A stretch of DNA of 64,000 nt. Origin: Stieleria neptunia. GTDB taxonomy: Bacteria; Planctomycetota; Planctomycetia; Pirellulales; Pirellulaceae. The position numbers and the translations under genes are program-made. The notes under the pieces are model-generated. The model ran no database searches and was not told the DNA's origin. It worked only from the letters and a program-made list of their open reading frames with translations. Numbering within the stretch: position 1 is the stretch's first letter; every line of letters starts with the position of its first letter. Positions 43,320 through 54,622 of the stretch are shown here, piece after piece. The DNA is taken from contig NZ_CP037423.1 in assembly GCF_007754155.1 (NCBI RefSeq), forward strand, positions 7,560,938-7,624,937, read 5' to 3'.

Positions 43320-45551
43320 ATGAGCTCGATCATCGAATCTGAAAACCACCCCCAACCCAATGACACGATTCCTCAGGTGCTGGCGCCGCCCAGCGAGAGT
43401 TTGAACGCTGAGGCGGCCGGCGAATTGAACATCTGCTTGATCAGCTTGCACGGGCTGATCCGCGGCACCGACCCCGAACTCGGCTGCGACGCCGACACCG
43501 GCGGCCAAGTCAAATACGTCTTGGAACTCGCTCGCGAGCTGGGTTCGCGGGCGAACGTGCGTCAGGTGCAATTGTTGACCCGGCAGATCATCGACCCCAA
43601 GGTCTCGGAGGATTATTCGGTCCTGGAAGAGCCGATCGGGGAATGCGCGAAAATCGTGCGGATCCCCTTCGGCCCCAAGCGTTATCTGAAGAAAGAATCG
43701 CTGTGGCCCTACATCGAGATGTTCATTGATCAGACGCTCGCCTATTTCAAACGCCACGGGATACCGGATCTGATTCACGGCCACTACGCCGACGCCGGTA
43801 TCGCCGGTGCGCACTTGGCCCAGTTGCTGCACCTGCCCTACGTGTTCACCGGTCACTCACTCGGCCGGGTGAAGCGTCAGCGGTTGAGCGTCGGCAAAAC
43901 GAATCCCGAGACTCTGGAAAAGAAGTACAAGTTCACGCAGCGGATCGAGGCCGAAGAGACGGCGTTGGAAACGGCCGCGATGGTGGTCACCAGCACGAAC
44001 CAGGAAGTGAAACAGCAATACGAGCTGTACGATCATTACGTCCCGGCGCGGATGGAGGTGATCCCGCCCGGCGTTGATCTGTCCCATTTTTCCCCGCTGG
44101 CCGACCCGAATCATCAACCGGAAATCGACCAGGCGCTCGAGCCATTTCTGCGCGAGCCCGACAAGCCGATGATCTTGACGATGGCGCGCCCGGACGAGCG
44201 CAAGAACTTGGAGATGCTGGTCAAGGTCTACGGTGAAAGCGAGGAACTGCAGAAGGTCGCGAATCTGGTGTTGATCCTGGGGACCCGGGACGATTTGCGG
44301 GAGCTTCCCCGGGGGCAACAGGCGATCATCACGAACATCTTGCATTTGATCGACCAGTACGACCTGTACGGCAAGGTGGCGTATCCGAAATCACATCGCC
44401 CCTCCGACGTGCCCGATCTGTACCGGATGGCGGCGCAGTCCAAGGGCGTCTTCATCAACCCCGCCCTGACCGAGCCGTTCGGGCTGACCCTGTTGGAAGC
44501 CGGTGCGACCGGGGTGCCGATCGTCGCCACCAACGATGGCGGACCGCGGGACATTATTTCCAATTGTGAAAACGGGCTGCTGATCGATCCGCTCGACGCG
44601 GGCGAGATCGAACGGGCGTTGTTGCGGGTTTTGACCGAGGAAGACGTCTGGCAAAAATTCTCCCAGGCGGGGATCGCCGGAACGCGCAAGCACTACGCAT
44701 GGAGCAACCACGCCTCGCGTTATCTCCGCGACGTGAACGAGATTCTCGAGCGGGCAACCTACCCCAGTGCGGTGAACCGGCCGGAACGCAAACTGCCGCA
44801 ATTTGATCGCATGATCATCACCGATTTGGACAACACACTGACCGGCGACGACGAGGCCTTGGCACGATTTGCGGACCTGATCCGCGAGAACGATCACATC
44901 GGTTTCGGTATCGCGACCGGACGGCGGCTCGACAGCGCCTTGGAATTGATCGAGTCGCTCGGATTGCCGCAACCGGATCTGATCGATACCGACGCGGGCA
45001 CGCAGCTGCACTACGGGGAGGCGATGACCCCTGACCGGACGTGGCAGAAATCGATCGGCTATGCCTGGGATCGGGACGGGATTCTGGACTGTTTGACCGA
45101 TCTGGAAGGGTTGACCCCGCAGTCGGACGACCGACAATCCGACTTCAAAGTCAGCTTCGAGATGGACCCGAGTAAAATCACGGTCACAAACGTCAAAAAG
45201 AAACTGCGAGAAGCCGGACTGAGGGCTAAGGTGGTGTTGTCCCTGGGGATGTTTTTGGATGTAATCCCGGTCCGGGGCGGCAGCGATTTGTCGATGCGGC
45301 ATGTGCTCTGGAAATGGGGCTTCCAGCCGGATCACGTCTTGGTCGCCGGCGATTCGGGCAACGATGCCGGCATGTTGCTGGGGCGAACGCTGGGTGTCGT
45401 CGTCGCCAATCACAGCCGTGAGCTTGATCGATTGAAAAAACGACCGCGTATTTATTTCGCAAACACTCCGCACGCGGGCGGAATCTTGGAAGGCATCGAG
45501 TACTACAACTTTTTGGACAAAATCGTAATTCCCAATGATCGGATTGATTGA
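43320..45551 (+). CDS. Sucrose-phosphate synthase with C-terminal HAD domain
   Basis: 743 residues. The GT4 N-domain opens with the sucrose synthase/SPS signature [20 protein letters not shown] (43-62). [14 protein letters not shown] and [14 protein letters not shown] are SPS-like acceptor motifs. The donor domain has [19 protein letters not shown] and the E-x7-E region [19 protein letters not shown]. From about residue 490 a HAD phosphatase-like domain follows with [14 protein letters not shown] (D501, D503), [10 protein letters not shown], and [11 protein letters not shown]. In plants and bacteria such SPS enzymes make sucrose-6-phosphate from UDP-glucose and fructose-6-phosphate; the fused HAD resembles sucrose-phosphatase. 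ATG 43320 gives the first Met of the conserved part. The amylosucrase start overlaps its 3' end by 17 bp. Confidence 0.9.
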   Translation: MSSIIESENHPQPNDTIPQVLAPPSESLNAEAAGELNICLISLHGLIRGTDPELGCDADTGGQVKYVLELARELGSRANVRQVQLLTRQIIDPKVSEDYSVLEEPIGECAKIVRIPFGPKRYLKKESLWPYIEMFIDQTLAYFKRHGIPDLIHGHYADAGIAGAHLAQLLHLPYVFTGHSLGRVKRQRLSVGKTNPETLEKKYKFTQRIEAEETALETAAMVVTSTNQEVKQQYELYDHYVPARMEVIPPGVDLSHFSPLADPNHQPEIDQALEPFLREPDKPMILTMARPDERKNLEMLVKVYGESEELQKVANLVLILGTRDDLRELPRGQQAIITNILHLIDQYDLYGKVAYPKSHRPSDVPDLYRMAAQSKGVFINPALTEPFGLTLLEAGATGVPIVATNDGGPRDIISNCENGLLIDPLDAGEIERALLRVLTEEDVWQKFSQAGIAGTRKHYAWSNHASRYLRDVNEILERATYPSAVNRPERKLPQFDRMIITDLDNTLTGDDEALARFADLIRENDHIGFGIATGRRLDSALELIESLGLPQPDLIDTDAGTQLHYGEAMTPDRTWQKSIGYAWDRDGILDCLTDLEGLTPQSDDRQSDFKVSFEMDPSKITVTNVKKKLREAGLRAKVVLSLGMFLDVIPVRGGSDLSMRHVLWKWGFQPDHVLVAGDSGNDAGMLLGRTLGVVVANHSRELDRLKKRPRIYFANTPHAGGILEGIEYYNFLDKIVIPNDRID

Positions 45552-47526
45552 CTACGGTACGGAAACCCAGGCAGAGCTTGATGAGCTTTCATTTCAGGCC
45601 GATCTATCACTGCAACGGCTGAAGCCGCGGTTGGAGCAGGTTTGGGAACAGTATGCGATATCGGACGAACGACAGAAGATCTTTGAGTCGCGTTTGCAAG
45701 AGCAGTGGCGACCGTTGTTCGCCCAGCTGCACGAGCTCTACAGCGGACGCTACGATTTTTTCTATCATCTCGAACAGGTGCTGTTGACCTGCGCCCTGGC
45801 CTTCGCCGAGCGCAGCGATGATCTGTGTGAAATCGATCGGCATCGGGTGATCGAGCCGGATTGGTTTCAGTCCCAAAACGTGATCGGCGGCGCACTCTAC
45901 GTCGACCTGTTCAGCGACAACCTGAGCCGCTTGCGGGAGCACGTCGGCTACTTCAAAGATTTGGGGCTGACCTATTTGCACCTGATGCCGTTGTTTGCGG
46001 TCCGTCCGGGAAACAACGACGGCGGCTATGCGATCAGCAACTACCGCACGATCGCACCGAGCCTGGGAACGGTGGAGGATTTGAAGCTGTTGGCCGATGA
46101 CCTGCGCGAAGCCGGCATCAGCTTGGTGTTGGATTTTGTGTTCAACCACACGTCGGACGATCACGAGTGGGCGCAGCGGGCCCAGGCCGGGCAACGGGAG
46201 TACCGGGAGTTCTATTACACGTTCGCCGATCGAACGGTGCCGGAGCAATACGAACGCAACCTCCGCGAGATCTTTCCGACCGTTCGCCGCGGCAACTTCA
46301 CCTGGCACGACGGCATGGGACGCTGGGTCTGGACCACGTTCAACAGCTTTCAGTGGGATCTGAACTACAGCAATCCCGCCGTCTTTCGAGCGATGCTCGA
46401 TGAGATGCTGTTCATCGCCAACTTGGGCGTCGACTTTCTGCGTCTCGACGCGGTGGCCTTTATCTGGAAACAGATGGGAACCAGTTGCGAGAACCTGCCC
46501 CAGGCACACTCGGTCATCCGCGCGTTCAATCGCCTGGTGCGTTTGGCCGCGCCGGCGCTGGTGTTTAAATCCGAAGCGATCGTGCACCCCGATGAAGTCG
46601 TCAAATACATCGACAAGAATGAATGCCAGGTTTCCTACAATCCGACCTTGATGGCGCTGCTGTGGGAATCCTTGGCGACCCGGCGAACCGATCTGTTGGT
46701 GCGAACCCTCTCGCGACGATTCTCGTTACCCGCGGGGACGTCCTGGGTCAATTACCTGCGCTGCCACGATGACATCGGCTGGACGTTCGATGATGACGAT
46801 GCGGCGTCGATCGGAATCAACGCCTACGACCATCGAAACTTTCTCAACCAATTCTATTCGGGCCAGTTCGAAGGTTCCTTCGCCCGGGGCGTTCCGTTCC
46901 AACACAACCACGAGACCGGCGACATGCGGATCTCGGGCACGATGGCGTCGCTGGCCGGCTTGGAACGGGCGATCGAACAAGAAGACGAGGAAGGCAAAGA
47001 GCTTGCGATTCGACGGATGATGCTGCTGCACGGCGTCACGCTCAGCATCGGCGGAATCCCCTTGTTGTACATGGGCGAAGAATGGGGCATGTTGAACGAT
47101 TATTCCTTCACCGCCGACCCGGCCAAGGCCGGCGATTCCCGCTGGATTCACCGACCGCGGATGAAGTGGGAGTACCTGGAGGAGTTGGATGACGAATCCG
47201 GACGCGATTCGATTCGCCGACGCATCTTCCGTTCGCTGCAATCGATGATCGCGATCCGAAAACGCACGCTGGCGTTCGCCGGCCAGGAGATGAGTCTGTT
47301 TCCGACCGGGAACCATCACCTGCTCGGATATGTCCGCTCCAACGAAGCATCCAACGTGGTCGTGGTGGCGAACTTCACCGAACACGCCCAGGTCTTGGAC
47401 GCCAATCGATTGCGGACCGCCGGACTCGGTCGGTTCTTCAAAAACCTGCTCAACGATGTCGAATACGGGACCGCCGAACCCGTCTTGCTGCAGCCGTACG
47501 AGCTGTTGTGGCTGAAACGGATTTAG
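45535..47526 (+). CDS. Amylosucrase (GH13)
   Basis: 663 residues. An N-terminal helical domain precedes the GH13 barrel. Regions: [38 protein letters not shown], nucleophile Asp in [17 protein letters not shown] (about residue 305), acid/base Glu in [12 protein letters not shown] (about 347) and Asp in [16 protein letters not shown] (about 411), followed by the amylosucrase-type [20 protein letters not shown]. Amylosucrase splits sucrose and adds glucose to glucan. It overlaps sucrose-phosphate synthase by 17 bp, so sucrose made by one could be consumed by the other; the pairing with an SPP-like phosphatase suggests the set handles sucrose as a carbon store or osmolyte. Confidence 0.9.
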   Translation: MIGLIDYGTETQAELDELSFQADLSLQRLKPRLEQVWEQYAISDERQKIFESRLQEQWRPLFAQLHELYSGRYDFFYHLEQVLLTCALAFAERSDDLCEIDRHRVIEPDWFQSQNVIGGALYVDLFSDNLSRLREHVGYFKDLGLTYLHLMPLFAVRPGNNDGGYAISNYRTIAPSLGTVEDLKLLADDLREAGISLVLDFVFNHTSDDHEWAQRAQAGQREYREFYYTFADRTVPEQYERNLREIFPTVRRGNFTWHDGMGRWVWTTFNSFQWDLNYSNPAVFRAMLDEMLFIANLGVDFLRLDAVAFIWKQMGTSCENLPQAHSVIRAFNRLVRLAAPALVFKSEAIVHPDEVVKYIDKNECQVSYNPTLMALLWESLATRRTDLLVRTLSRRFSLPAGTSWVNYLRCHDDIGWTFDDDDAASIGINAYDHRNFLNQFYSGQFEGSFARGVPFQHNHETGDMRISGTMASLAGLERAIEQEDEEGKELAIRRMMLLHGVTLSIGGIPLLYMGEEWGMLNDYSFTADPAKAGDSRWIHRPRMKWEYLEELDDESGRDSIRRRIFRSLQSMIAIRKRTLAFAGQEMSLFPTGNHHLLGYVRSNEASNVVVVANFTEHAQVLDANRLRTAGLGRFFKNLLNDVEYGTAEPVLLQPYELLWLKRI

Positions 47527-48338
47527 CCGCGGCGGCCGAGGTGATACATCAATCCGTCTCGGACACCTTCCGGGCCGATCCCGTCGGCCAAGTACAGCCA
47601 TTGTTGATCGCGCATCGCGTCCTTGGTTTCGCCACGCAATTGCTCGTCCGCGTTCCCCACCAGCACGGCGCGGACTCCACTGGTCATCGCCGCGGTGTCG
47701 TTACCGGAATCCCCGGCGAACACGATCGATGCGGGATCGATCGATCGACGTGTGGCCCACCAATGGATCGCCGAACCCTTGTTGACGTCGATCGGTAAGA
47801 TGTCCAGCAAGCCGTCACCGGTTTCCGGATCGCGGCTGATGGTGAACGCCAGCGGACAATCGAACTCGACGATCCACATCGCGACCGACTCGCGAACCGC
47901 CGAAAGGGCGCGGTGTGGAAAGTCGAAACTGCATTTCAGTGGCGTCTGTTGCCGCGGATCTTGGGGCGTCAGCCATTCGACACGCTCGCACAGCGCGGAT
48001 TGAATGCTCGCGTTCGTCCAGCGTCCCATCCGATCCAACAACGCCTGTTCGTAATCGCGATCAGGCTCGTAGCTGCCGTCCCCGCGGCGATGCCACATCG
48101 TGGACCCGACGTCGCACAGGATCGAAGCCGGATGCGGCAAGTCGAATTGCGTGATCGCTTCGAACGTCAACGCGAAGGAGCGCCCCGTGACAAAAATCAG
48201 CTGCAAAGAATGTTCTTCGACCAGGCTGCCCAAATGCTTGACCGCCGCGCGCTGCTGGGGTGTTTCGTGAACCGGAATCAACGTTCCATCCAAATCGGTG
48301 GCGAGCGTCGTGACGGTCAAGTTTGTGTTCAAATTCAT
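47523..48338 (-). CDS. HAD-superfamily (IIB) sucrose-phosphatase-like protein
   Basis: 271 residues. Motif I is [14 protein letters not shown] with D15 and D17; [15 protein letters not shown] is motif II-like; [19 protein letters not shown] holds the Lys; [15 protein letters not shown] is the metal-binding motif IV. Cap-type IIB fits sucrose-6-phosphate phosphatase. The gene is convergent with amylosucrase (stops overlap by 4 bases) and adjacent to SPS, which supports sucrose phosphate as substrate. Soluble. SPS already carries a HAD domain, so one of the two may be regulatory or redundant. Confidence 0.85.
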   Translation of the reverse strand: MNLNTNLTVTTLATDLDGTLIPVHETPQQRAAVKHLGSLVEEHSLQLIFVTGRSFALTFEAITQFDLPHPASILCDVGSTMWHRRGDGSYEPDRDYEQALLDRMGRWTNASIQSALCERVEWLTPQDPRQQTPLKCSFDFPHRALSAVRESVAMWIVEFDCPLAFTISRDPETGDGLLDILPIDVNKGSAIHWWATRRSIDPASIVFAGDSGNDTAAMTSGVRAVLVGNADEQLRGETKDAMRDQQWLYLADGIGPEGVRDGLMYHLGRRG

Positions 48339-48748
48339 GGGGATGGTGGGTGTGGATCTCTGGGAAACCTCGCGGCGTGCTAGTTGATCGTCGAAAAGGC
48401 CGAATCACGACACGAGCTCAACAGCAGGTTCCCCGAGTAGCAAACGCGGTGCCAATTGTAAGGTGATACATCAGCGCGACCACCGGACAATCGGCCCAAT
48501 CCCTGCCGCGGGAAGACCTGCTCTGAAGTCGCATTTCGTCTGCAAAATGCCGGTGCACCGAATCTCCGGTGTGGGGCCGTCCAACCAAACAGGATGGGGT
48601 CTTCGCTTCAGTGGCAACGCATGATTCGAGCCGAGTTTCCCAAGGAAATCCTGCCGCCGCACCCCCTCTGCGTAGACGCCCTCCAATACCTCCGTGTAAA
48701 CTGGGGCCAGACCGGTCAGGCTTTACCGTACCTGGGATTCCCCTTTTG
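48339..48748. other. Divergent intergenic region, HAD gene / ECF sigma gene
   Basis: No gene that I can support. It carries the promoters of the phosphatase (minus) and the sigma factor (plus). Confidence 0.5.
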
Positions 48749-49324
48749 ATGACCAACGAATCGTTCGATGATCTGCTGGCCCGATGCCGCGAGGGTGACG
48801 AGGAAGCCGTGGATCGGGTGGTGCGTCAGTATTCGGGCCGGTTGCTGGCCGTGGCAAGAAAGTTGCTGAGTGCCCAAGTCCGACGACGGGTGGACCACGA
48901 AGACATCGTCCAGAGTGCCCTGTTCACGTTTTTTCGACGCGTCGAAGACGGCGAATTCACGATCAAAGCCCCCGACGATCTTTGGAAGTTGTTGGTCACC
49001 ATCACGGTTCGTAAAGCGCAGAACCAGGGGCGCCTGCATTCCGCGGCGCAACGCAGTCCGGCCCGCGAAGTCAACGGATCCTGGTTCGTCACCGCAATCT
49101 CTCGTGACCCGGGACCGGTCGAGGCCATCGTCCTGTCGGAGATCATTGAGGATTTAACGCGTTGGCTGGAACAGGAAAAATACGGAACCATTTTGGAGCG
49201 CATCCTCAGCGGCGAAGCGAAGGCGGACATCGCCAACGACCTGGGACTGTCCAAGCGAACGGTCGATCGAGTGCTGTTTCGCATCCGAACCCGATTGGAA
49301 GGCTGGATCGGCGATCCGAACTAG
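48749..49324 (+). CDS. ECF-type RNA polymerase sigma factor (STK-associated group)
   Basis: 191 residues. Region 2 is MTNESFDDLLARCREGDEEA, LLAVARKLLSAQVRRRVDHE and DIVQSALFTFFRRVEDGEF; region 4 is LERILSGEAKADIANDLGLS, then KRTVDRVLFRIRTRLEGW. This divergent ECF family is expanded in Planctomycetes and typically lies next to Ser/Thr kinase genes; here a giant kinase gene starts 398 bases downstream. Phosphorylation of the sigma factor by the kinase is the expected link but is not visible in sequence. ATG 48749 was chosen because upstream codons lack ECF character. The TAG stop (49322-49324) coincides with the left terminus of a family A repeat. Confidence 0.88.
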   Translation: MTNESFDDLLARCREGDEEAVDRVVRQYSGRLLAVARKLLSAQVRRRVDHEDIVQSALFTFFRRVEDGEFTIKAPDDLWKLLVTITVRKAQNQGRLHSAAQRSPAREVNGSWFVTAISRDPGPVEAIVLSEIIEDLTRWLEQEKYGTILERILSGEAKADIANDLGLSKRTVDRVLFRIRTRLEGWIGDPN

Positions 49325-49543
49325 CGCTTGGTCAGCTTTCGATTTTCGAGCCTGTGTTTGTCGAGCGGAAAAGGGGTCAGGTACCAAAAACCAAATGGCC
49401 CGCAGGGTGCTTCGGAGCGGAAAAGGGGTCAGGTACCAAAAACCAAATGGCCCGCAGGGTGCTTCGCATTTTTGGTACCTGACCCCTTTTCCGCAGCGAC
49501 CCCTTTTCCGCAGCGACCCCTTTTCCGCAGCTTTTTCCGCAGC
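49322..49543. repeat. Family A element, copy 3 (partially duplicated)
   Basis: The left terminus TAGCGCTTGGTCAGCTTTCG (49322-49341) and flank resemble copy 1. Two GCGGAAAAGGGGTCAGGTAC left arms follow at 49365 and 49417, a right arm ends at 49494, then AGCGACCCCTTTTCCGC-type ends repeat to about 49543. The first base group is the stop codon of the sigma factor gene. Confidence 0.85.
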
Positions 49544-49722
49544 GCCGGGAGCGTGGATTCGTGATGTGGCAACAACGACGTGATGGCGAATTCGGAAATC
49601 CTGCATTTCTCCTGTCTTGATGCGGATTCCGATGCGATCACACCCATGGATGACGGCCATGCACCTTGCTGGCTTGCGTCACCAGGCATTTTCCCACATC
49701 ACTTCTCCTGCTCGACGCTGGA

Positions 49723-52700
49723 ATGAAATTTGAACTCGATCCCGCCGCGGGCCTGTCGAACGCAGAACGTTCCAGCTTTGACTCGTTCATTTTGGATTTT
49801 GAAGCGCGTTGGTCGCCGGATGCGTTTGAGCCATTTGCCCGGCGACTGGTGGCATTGCGGGGACGATTGGCGGAGTCGTTGCTGTGTGAGATGGTCTTGA
49901 TCGATATTGAACGACAATGGGACCACGGCATCGCGGTCAGGGTCGAAGACTATCTGATCGCCTATCCAGAAATTACCGGAGAGGATTCCGGTCCGCCGGA
50001 CTCCGTCCAACTGGGGTTCGTCGTCGCGGAAATCGAAGCGCGGGCCGACACGGGAAACGCGTTGACCCGAGGGGAGATTCTGGCGCGGTTTCCAAACCTT
50101 GCCGAAAAACTGGAGCCGTTGCTGCAGTCCCGCGGCCAGGCTGACACCCGTGTGATCGAAAACGGCGACACCAGCCGATCACCCAGCGCCGACGATGACG
50201 ATGGTTCGCACCGCGGTCGGCCGCAGATCCGAAAATCGCCTCCGTTGCCCTACGAATTTGGGCGTTACCGAGTCATCCGACGGATCGCCGATGGCGGGAT
50301 GGGGGCGGTCTATCTGGCTTCGGATACGTCGCTTTACGACCGACAGGTGGCGTTGAAAGTGCCACATTTCTTAGCCGATTCACAAGAGGATCTGGAGTGC
50401 AAAACCCGTTTCTTTGCCGAAGCCCGAGCCGCATCGCGACTCGATAAACATCCCCATCTCTGCTCGATCTACGAGATCGGACAGATCGATGGAATCGATT
50501 ACATTTCGATGATGTATGTCGAAGGCGAGACGCTTGAAACACGCCTGCAAAAACGGGGACGACTTGACCAGCGGAAGTCCGCGGCACTGGTGATCAAGGT
50601 TGCCGAAGCGATCCATTACGCCCATCAGCGCGGCATCATTCACCGTGATTTAAAACTCGCCAACATCATGCTCAACTCGCTCGGTGAGCCGATGGTCATG
50701 GATTTCGGCTTGGCCAGATTGGTCGGTGAAACGGAGTCCACACGGCTGACGCGTCACGGGGCCTTGATCGGTACACCGACATACATGTCGCCCGAACAGG
50801 TCAGGGCCGATCCCGATGACATCCACGCGGCAACCGACATCTACAGCTTGGGCGTCGTGCTTTACCACCTGCTGACCGGGCGGCTTCCCTTTCAAGGTTC
50901 CCTCGGCACGATCATGAGTGGTGTGCTCCGCGACGCTCCGGTGCCACCGAGCAGGCACCTGCCGAGTCTGGATCCCGAGCTGGAAACCATCTGCCTGACA
51001 ATGATGTCCAAGCGGGCCGAGGATCGTTACGCGTCGATGGAAGAGGTCAGTGGGAGACTCGGCCAATGGCTGCAACGCGAACCAACACGCGAAGTCGATT
51101 GCAGTGCTTCGAGCCGTTCGTTCCCGTTACGGATCGGTCTGGTCGCGTCCGCCCTGTCGGTGCTGTTGCTGGTCGTGCTGAGCGTGGTGCTGATCGTGCG
51201 GACCCAACACGGGGAAGTCCGATTTGAGATCGAACCAAGCGAGATCGCTGTCATCATTGACGGCAATCGATTTAATCTGGAGGATCTCCGTCAACCTCAG
51301 CAACTGCATTCGGGGCCACACGAACTGGCGATCGAGATCGGCGGCACGCCGGTTCCATTGGATCGTGACTTCTCGATCGAAACGGTCGAATTTCAAGGCC
51401 GAGCGAAACTGGCCGTCGAAATCGATGGCGCGTCCGTCACCGCGGACCAGTTCGACGTGACACGCGGTGAGGAACACGTGATGCGGGTGGCGTTGATCGA
51501 GATGACGTCGGCGGAAACTTCGTCGCAAACGAAACCTGTCCAACCGGTTGCCCCGTCCGCCGCATCGCCGCAGCACACCCTGCAGACGGCGCTGGAGTTC
51601 AACGGTGTCGACAGCTACGTGTCGATCCCGTCCTTTCGTTATGACGGATCGTTTCCGATCACGGTCGAGGCCCTGGTCACACCGCTCGGTAACGTCGTCG
51701 ACGGACATCTGGTCTCCAATACGCAGCGTTCCGGCTTTTCGCTCGTCACGCAAAAGGATCAATGGATGTTCTACTTCCGAGACCTGGAAGCATATCGCCA
51801 TGCCCAGACCCCGCGGAGCGAACAGGGTCGCCCGGTCCATCTGGCGGGCGTCTATGACGGTCACGAAGTCTGCCTGTTCATGGATGGTCATGCGATGCAC
51901 CGAGTCAAAGTCCAGTACGAACACCGCCCCTCGGCGCAACATCTGTTTCTAGGTGCGGGCAACAACAAGATCAACGAACCCGAGGCCTTCTTTTCGGGGC
52001 TGATTCATTTTGTTCGCCTTTCCAAGGGAGCACGCTACGGCGCCGATTTTCAAGTCCCAAGCCGAATCGAATCGGACGCCGACACACTCGCCCTGTATGA
52101 CTTCAACGAGCAGGCGGGCGACGTCCTGTTCGATCGATCTGGCAATGGTCATGACGGGAAAATCCACAACGCTCGCTGGGTCCGCAACGAGGTTGCTGCA
52201 CCGCCGGCCCTGAATCAGCGGTCGTTGATTCATCGTTGGACGACGGCCGAACACGACGATCGCGTCAGGGCGGTTGCGGTGTCTCCAGATCAATCGTTGC
52301 TCGCCAGCGGCAGCTACGACGGGACGGTGGGGATCTGGGACGCGAAGACCGGCCAGCTGAAACGCAGGATTTCGGTGATGCCCAAAAAAGTCATCGACCT
52401 TGCGATTGCACCGGACGGTCGCTCGTTGGCCGTTTGCGGTTGGGACGACCAGGTGCAGTTGCTGAACATGGAAACCGGGCAGAAACTTTCAACGTTCCGA
52501 GTCCCAACCTCCCTCCGCAAATCGGCGATCACCGGCGTCCGTTTTTCTCCGCAGGGAGATCGGCTGGTCAGCGGCGGATGGGATGGCAAAGTGATCGTCT
52601 GGGACATTGCCTCCGGCCGAAAAATCAATGGGTTCCACTACCCGCACGGGCGCGTCCACTGCATCGCGGTTTCCGAGGACGCAGGGCTGATCGCGGCGGC

Positions 52701-54510
52701 CGGCGACCGAACCATTCAAATCTGGAACGCTGCCAAACGCAAGGCCCTCGTCAATCTGAAAGGTCATTGCAACACCGTCATGGCCCTGGCATTCTCACAC
52801 GATGGAACAGAATTGTTGTCCGCCAGCCAAGATGGTTCCATTCGCCGCTGGGACACCCGCGACGGCAGCCTGAAGCATGCGTGGTGGAATGTGGAACCGT
52901 TGGTCGACGTGCAATGGCTTCGCGACAACAAGACGGTGGTCTCCAAAGATCAATCCGGCAGGGTGCGGTTTTGGAACGCGTCCACGGGGCAGCGACTGGG
53001 CGAAACCACGACGCATCTCGGCCAACTGGGGACGATTGCGCTATTGAACGATGACGCTCAACTGGCGACGTGCGGCGACAAGGGGCAGGTGAAGCTTTGG
53101 GACGTTGCCGAACCACCGGCCGCCGAGAATCATGCGAATCAGCCGCGTCCGTCCGGTCCCGAGGGCAGCGACAATCGGGTTCTGTACTGCGACGGCGTTT
53201 CGTCACACCTCCGCGTCCCCGAGTTCCGATACGACGGCACGCATCCGATCACGATCGAAACGTGGCTACGGTTACCGACGCTCGAAAGCAATCCAACGGA
53301 CGCGCGGCCCGGCGTCATCTCGCAGAATGACGGTCGCGGGTTGAATCTGTTGCTGATGGAACGCGGTTTCTTTCAATCCGGAGCGGCCGGTTGCGGTAAC
53401 GTCATCGCCGATTGTGTGGCGGCCACCGATCGCTGGACCCACGTGGCATTCACCTACGACCATCCGACGCTGCAGCTATTTGTCGACGGACGGCTGCAAT
53501 CAAAGCGGTCGGCAAAGGCTCCCTTTCGTCCGGGCGACAAGGATTTTATTGTTGCCGCCGACCCGACAACCGCGACCGGTGTTTCGCGGCACCTTCGAGC
53601 ACTCTTTGACGAGGTCCGTTTTTCCAAAGTCGTCCGGTACCGCGATCCGTTCATCCCACCGACGCGACACGAGACCGATGCCGATACCATCCTGTTGTAT
53701 CACTTCGATGATCTCTCGATCGACCGAGCTCATGACGCGACGGGTAATGGTTTTGACGCAGAGATTCATCGCGCCCGCGTGGTCCCCGATGGTGATTTGC
53801 CGCCGGGGTTTGACCGTGACGAGGGGTTGCGATTGGATTCGAACCGACGCGACAACCGCTTTAGCGAAGCGTTTGGGGCGGTCGCCGGCCACACGCCGAC
53901 TGCGGTCAAAGACTACGACAATGCGTACCGTTCCAGCGACGGAGAGAACTCGAACCGTTGGCACGCCGCGGGGCATTTAAACATCCAAACCAACGGTGGA
54001 TCCAAGGCGTGGAACGCATTGAGTGTGCAGCGTGGCCTGTTGGAAGTGACCGCCAGATCGGTCAGCGAAGGATCGTCATGGATGGTGAATTTGACCAACG
54101 TTCGACTCCGACGAGGCATCAGGATCTTAGTCCGCGCCGACGGCAAGATCGTTTACGGACCGAGTCTCTTTCAGTTTTCCCCGCGATTTCCCGATCGGTT
54201 GTTGACCGAGATCCCGGCGGATTCGACGAAGCAATTTCATGCGTTGGGGATCGCGGTTCATCAGCGGGCGTTTCAAGTGTTTTGGGATGGCGCCGCGATC
54301 AGTGATCGGATCGATCTGGATTTCGATCTCGCCCCGAGTGCCGTCGCATTGGGAAACCATGGCAGCGGTCACACGGCATTCAACGAAGTCAGGTACTGGC
54401 GCCCCTTCGATGCACGCGAAACCGCCGACGGCCCTGGGCAAGCAAGCCGACACGACAAGGGATCGCGATCGCCGGACGGCGGCATGGGCGAGACGGGGAT
54501 GGCAGAATGA
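49723..54510 (+). CDS. Giant transmembrane Ser/Thr protein kinase with LamG and WD40 modules
   Basis: 1595 residues. Cytoplasmic part: a sigma-factor/kinase-associated N-terminal region, then a kinase domain from about 180 with IADGGMGAVYL (P-loop), VALKVPHF (Lys), HRDLKLANIML (catalytic Asp), DFGLARL and GTPTYMSPEQ. TM helix at about 470-493 (IGLVASALSVLLLVVLSVVL). Extracytoplasmic part: LamG-like domain about 620-820, WD40-type blades about 835-1130 (LLASGSYDGTVGIWDAKTG, LVSGGWDGKVIVWD), second LamG-like domain about 1150-1360, and a final beta domain. It would sense or bind extracellular glycans and signal to the ECF factor. ATG 49723 was chosen; TTG 49666 is possible. The 3' end overlaps a family C repeat, which provides the final ATGGCAGAATGA codons. 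Confidence 0.88.
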   Translation: MKFELDPAAGLSNAERSSFDSFILDFEARWSPDAFEPFARRLVALRGRLAESLLCEMVLIDIERQWDHGIAVRVEDYLIAYPEITGEDSGPPDSVQLGFVVAEIEARADTGNALTRGEILARFPNLAEKLEPLLQSRGQADTRVIENGDTSRSPSADDDDGSHRGRPQIRKSPPLPYEFGRYRVIRRIADGGMGAVYLASDTSLYDRQVALKVPHFLADSQEDLECKTRFFAEARAASRLDKHPHLCSIYEIGQIDGIDYISMMYVEGETLETRLQKRGRLDQRKSAALVIKVAEAIHYAHQRGIIHRDLKLANIMLNSLGEPMVMDFGLARLVGETESTRLTRHGALIGTPTYMSPEQVRADPDDIHAATDIYSLGVVLYHLLTGRLPFQGSLGTIMSGVLRDAPVPPSRHLPSLDPELETICLTMMSKRAEDRYASMEEVSGRLGQWLQREPTREVDCSASSRSFPLRIGLVASALSVLLLVVLSVVLIVRTQHGEVRFEIEPSEIAVIIDGNRFNLEDLRQPQQLHSGPHELAIEIGGTPVPLDRDFSIETVEFQGRAKLAVEIDGASVTADQFDVTRGEEHVMRVALIEMTSAETSSQTKPVQPVAPSAASPQHTLQTALEFNGVDSYVSIPSFRYDGSFPITVEALVTPLGNVVDGHLVSNTQRSGFSLVTQKDQWMFYFRDLEAYRHAQTPRSEQGRPVHLAGVYDGHEVCLFMDGHAMHRVKVQYEHRPSAQHLFLGAGNNKINEPEAFFSGLIHFVRLSKGARYGADFQVPSRIESDADTLALYDFNEQAGDVLFDRSGNGHDGKIHNARWVRNEVAAPPALNQRSLIHRWTTAEHDDRVRAVAVSPDQSLLASGSYDGTVGIWDAKTGQLKRRISVMPKKVIDLAIAPDGRSLAVCGWDDQVQLLNMETGQKLSTFRVPTSLRKSAITGVRFSPQGDRLVSGGWDGKVIVWDIASGRKINGFHYPHGRVHCIAVSEDAGLIAAAGDRTIQIWNAAKRKALVNLKGHCNTVMALAFSHDGTELLSASQDGSIRRWDTRDGSLKHAWWNVEPLVDVQWLRDNKTVVSKDQSGRVRFWNASTGQRLGETTTHLGQLGTIALLNDDAQLATCGDKGQVKLWDVAEPPAAENHANQPRPSGPEGSDNRVLYCDGVSSHLRVPEFRYDGTHPITIETWLRLPTLESNPTDARPGVISQNDGRGLNLLLMERGFFQSGAAGCGNVIADCVAATDRWTHVAFTYDHPTLQLFVDGRLQSKRSAKAPFRPGDKDFIVAADPTTATGVSRHLRALFDEVRFSKVVRYRDPFIPPTRHETDADTILLYHFDDLSIDRAHDATGNGFDAEIHRARVVPDGDLPPGFDRDEGLRLDSNRRDNRFSEAFGAVAGHTPTAVKDYDNAYRSSDGENSNRWHAAGHLNIQTNGGSKAWNALSVQRGLLEVTARSVSEGSSWMVNLTNVRLRRGIRILVRADGKIVYGPSLFQFSPRFPDRLLTEIPADSTKQFHALGIAVHQRAFQVFWDGAAISDRIDLDFDLAPSAVALGNHGSGHTAFNEVRYWRPFDARETADGPGQASRHDKGSRSPDGGMGETGMAE

Positions 54511-54598
54511 TGGAGCGGCAGAATGATGGGTAACCGAATGATTCTGGCTCCGCCACCTGAGCGGTCAGAACATCATTCTGCCCCGTATGATTCTGCCA
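54500..54598. repeat. Family C repeat, copy 4
   Basis: GGCAGAATGATGG occurs twice near 54500-54530, and TCATTCTGCC/TGATTCTGCC inverse units at 54573-54597, so the cluster is a loose inverted repeat. The first unit contains the stop codon of the kinase gene. Confidence 0.8.
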
Positions 54599-54622
54599 CT
54601 TCAAATCATGCAGTCGGGTGCC

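Noticed and set aside
48418..48756. Minus-strand open frame carrying LMYHL similar to the end of the HAD phosphatase
   Set aside because: A five-residue match in an intergenic region is not enough to claim a duplicated gene remnant.
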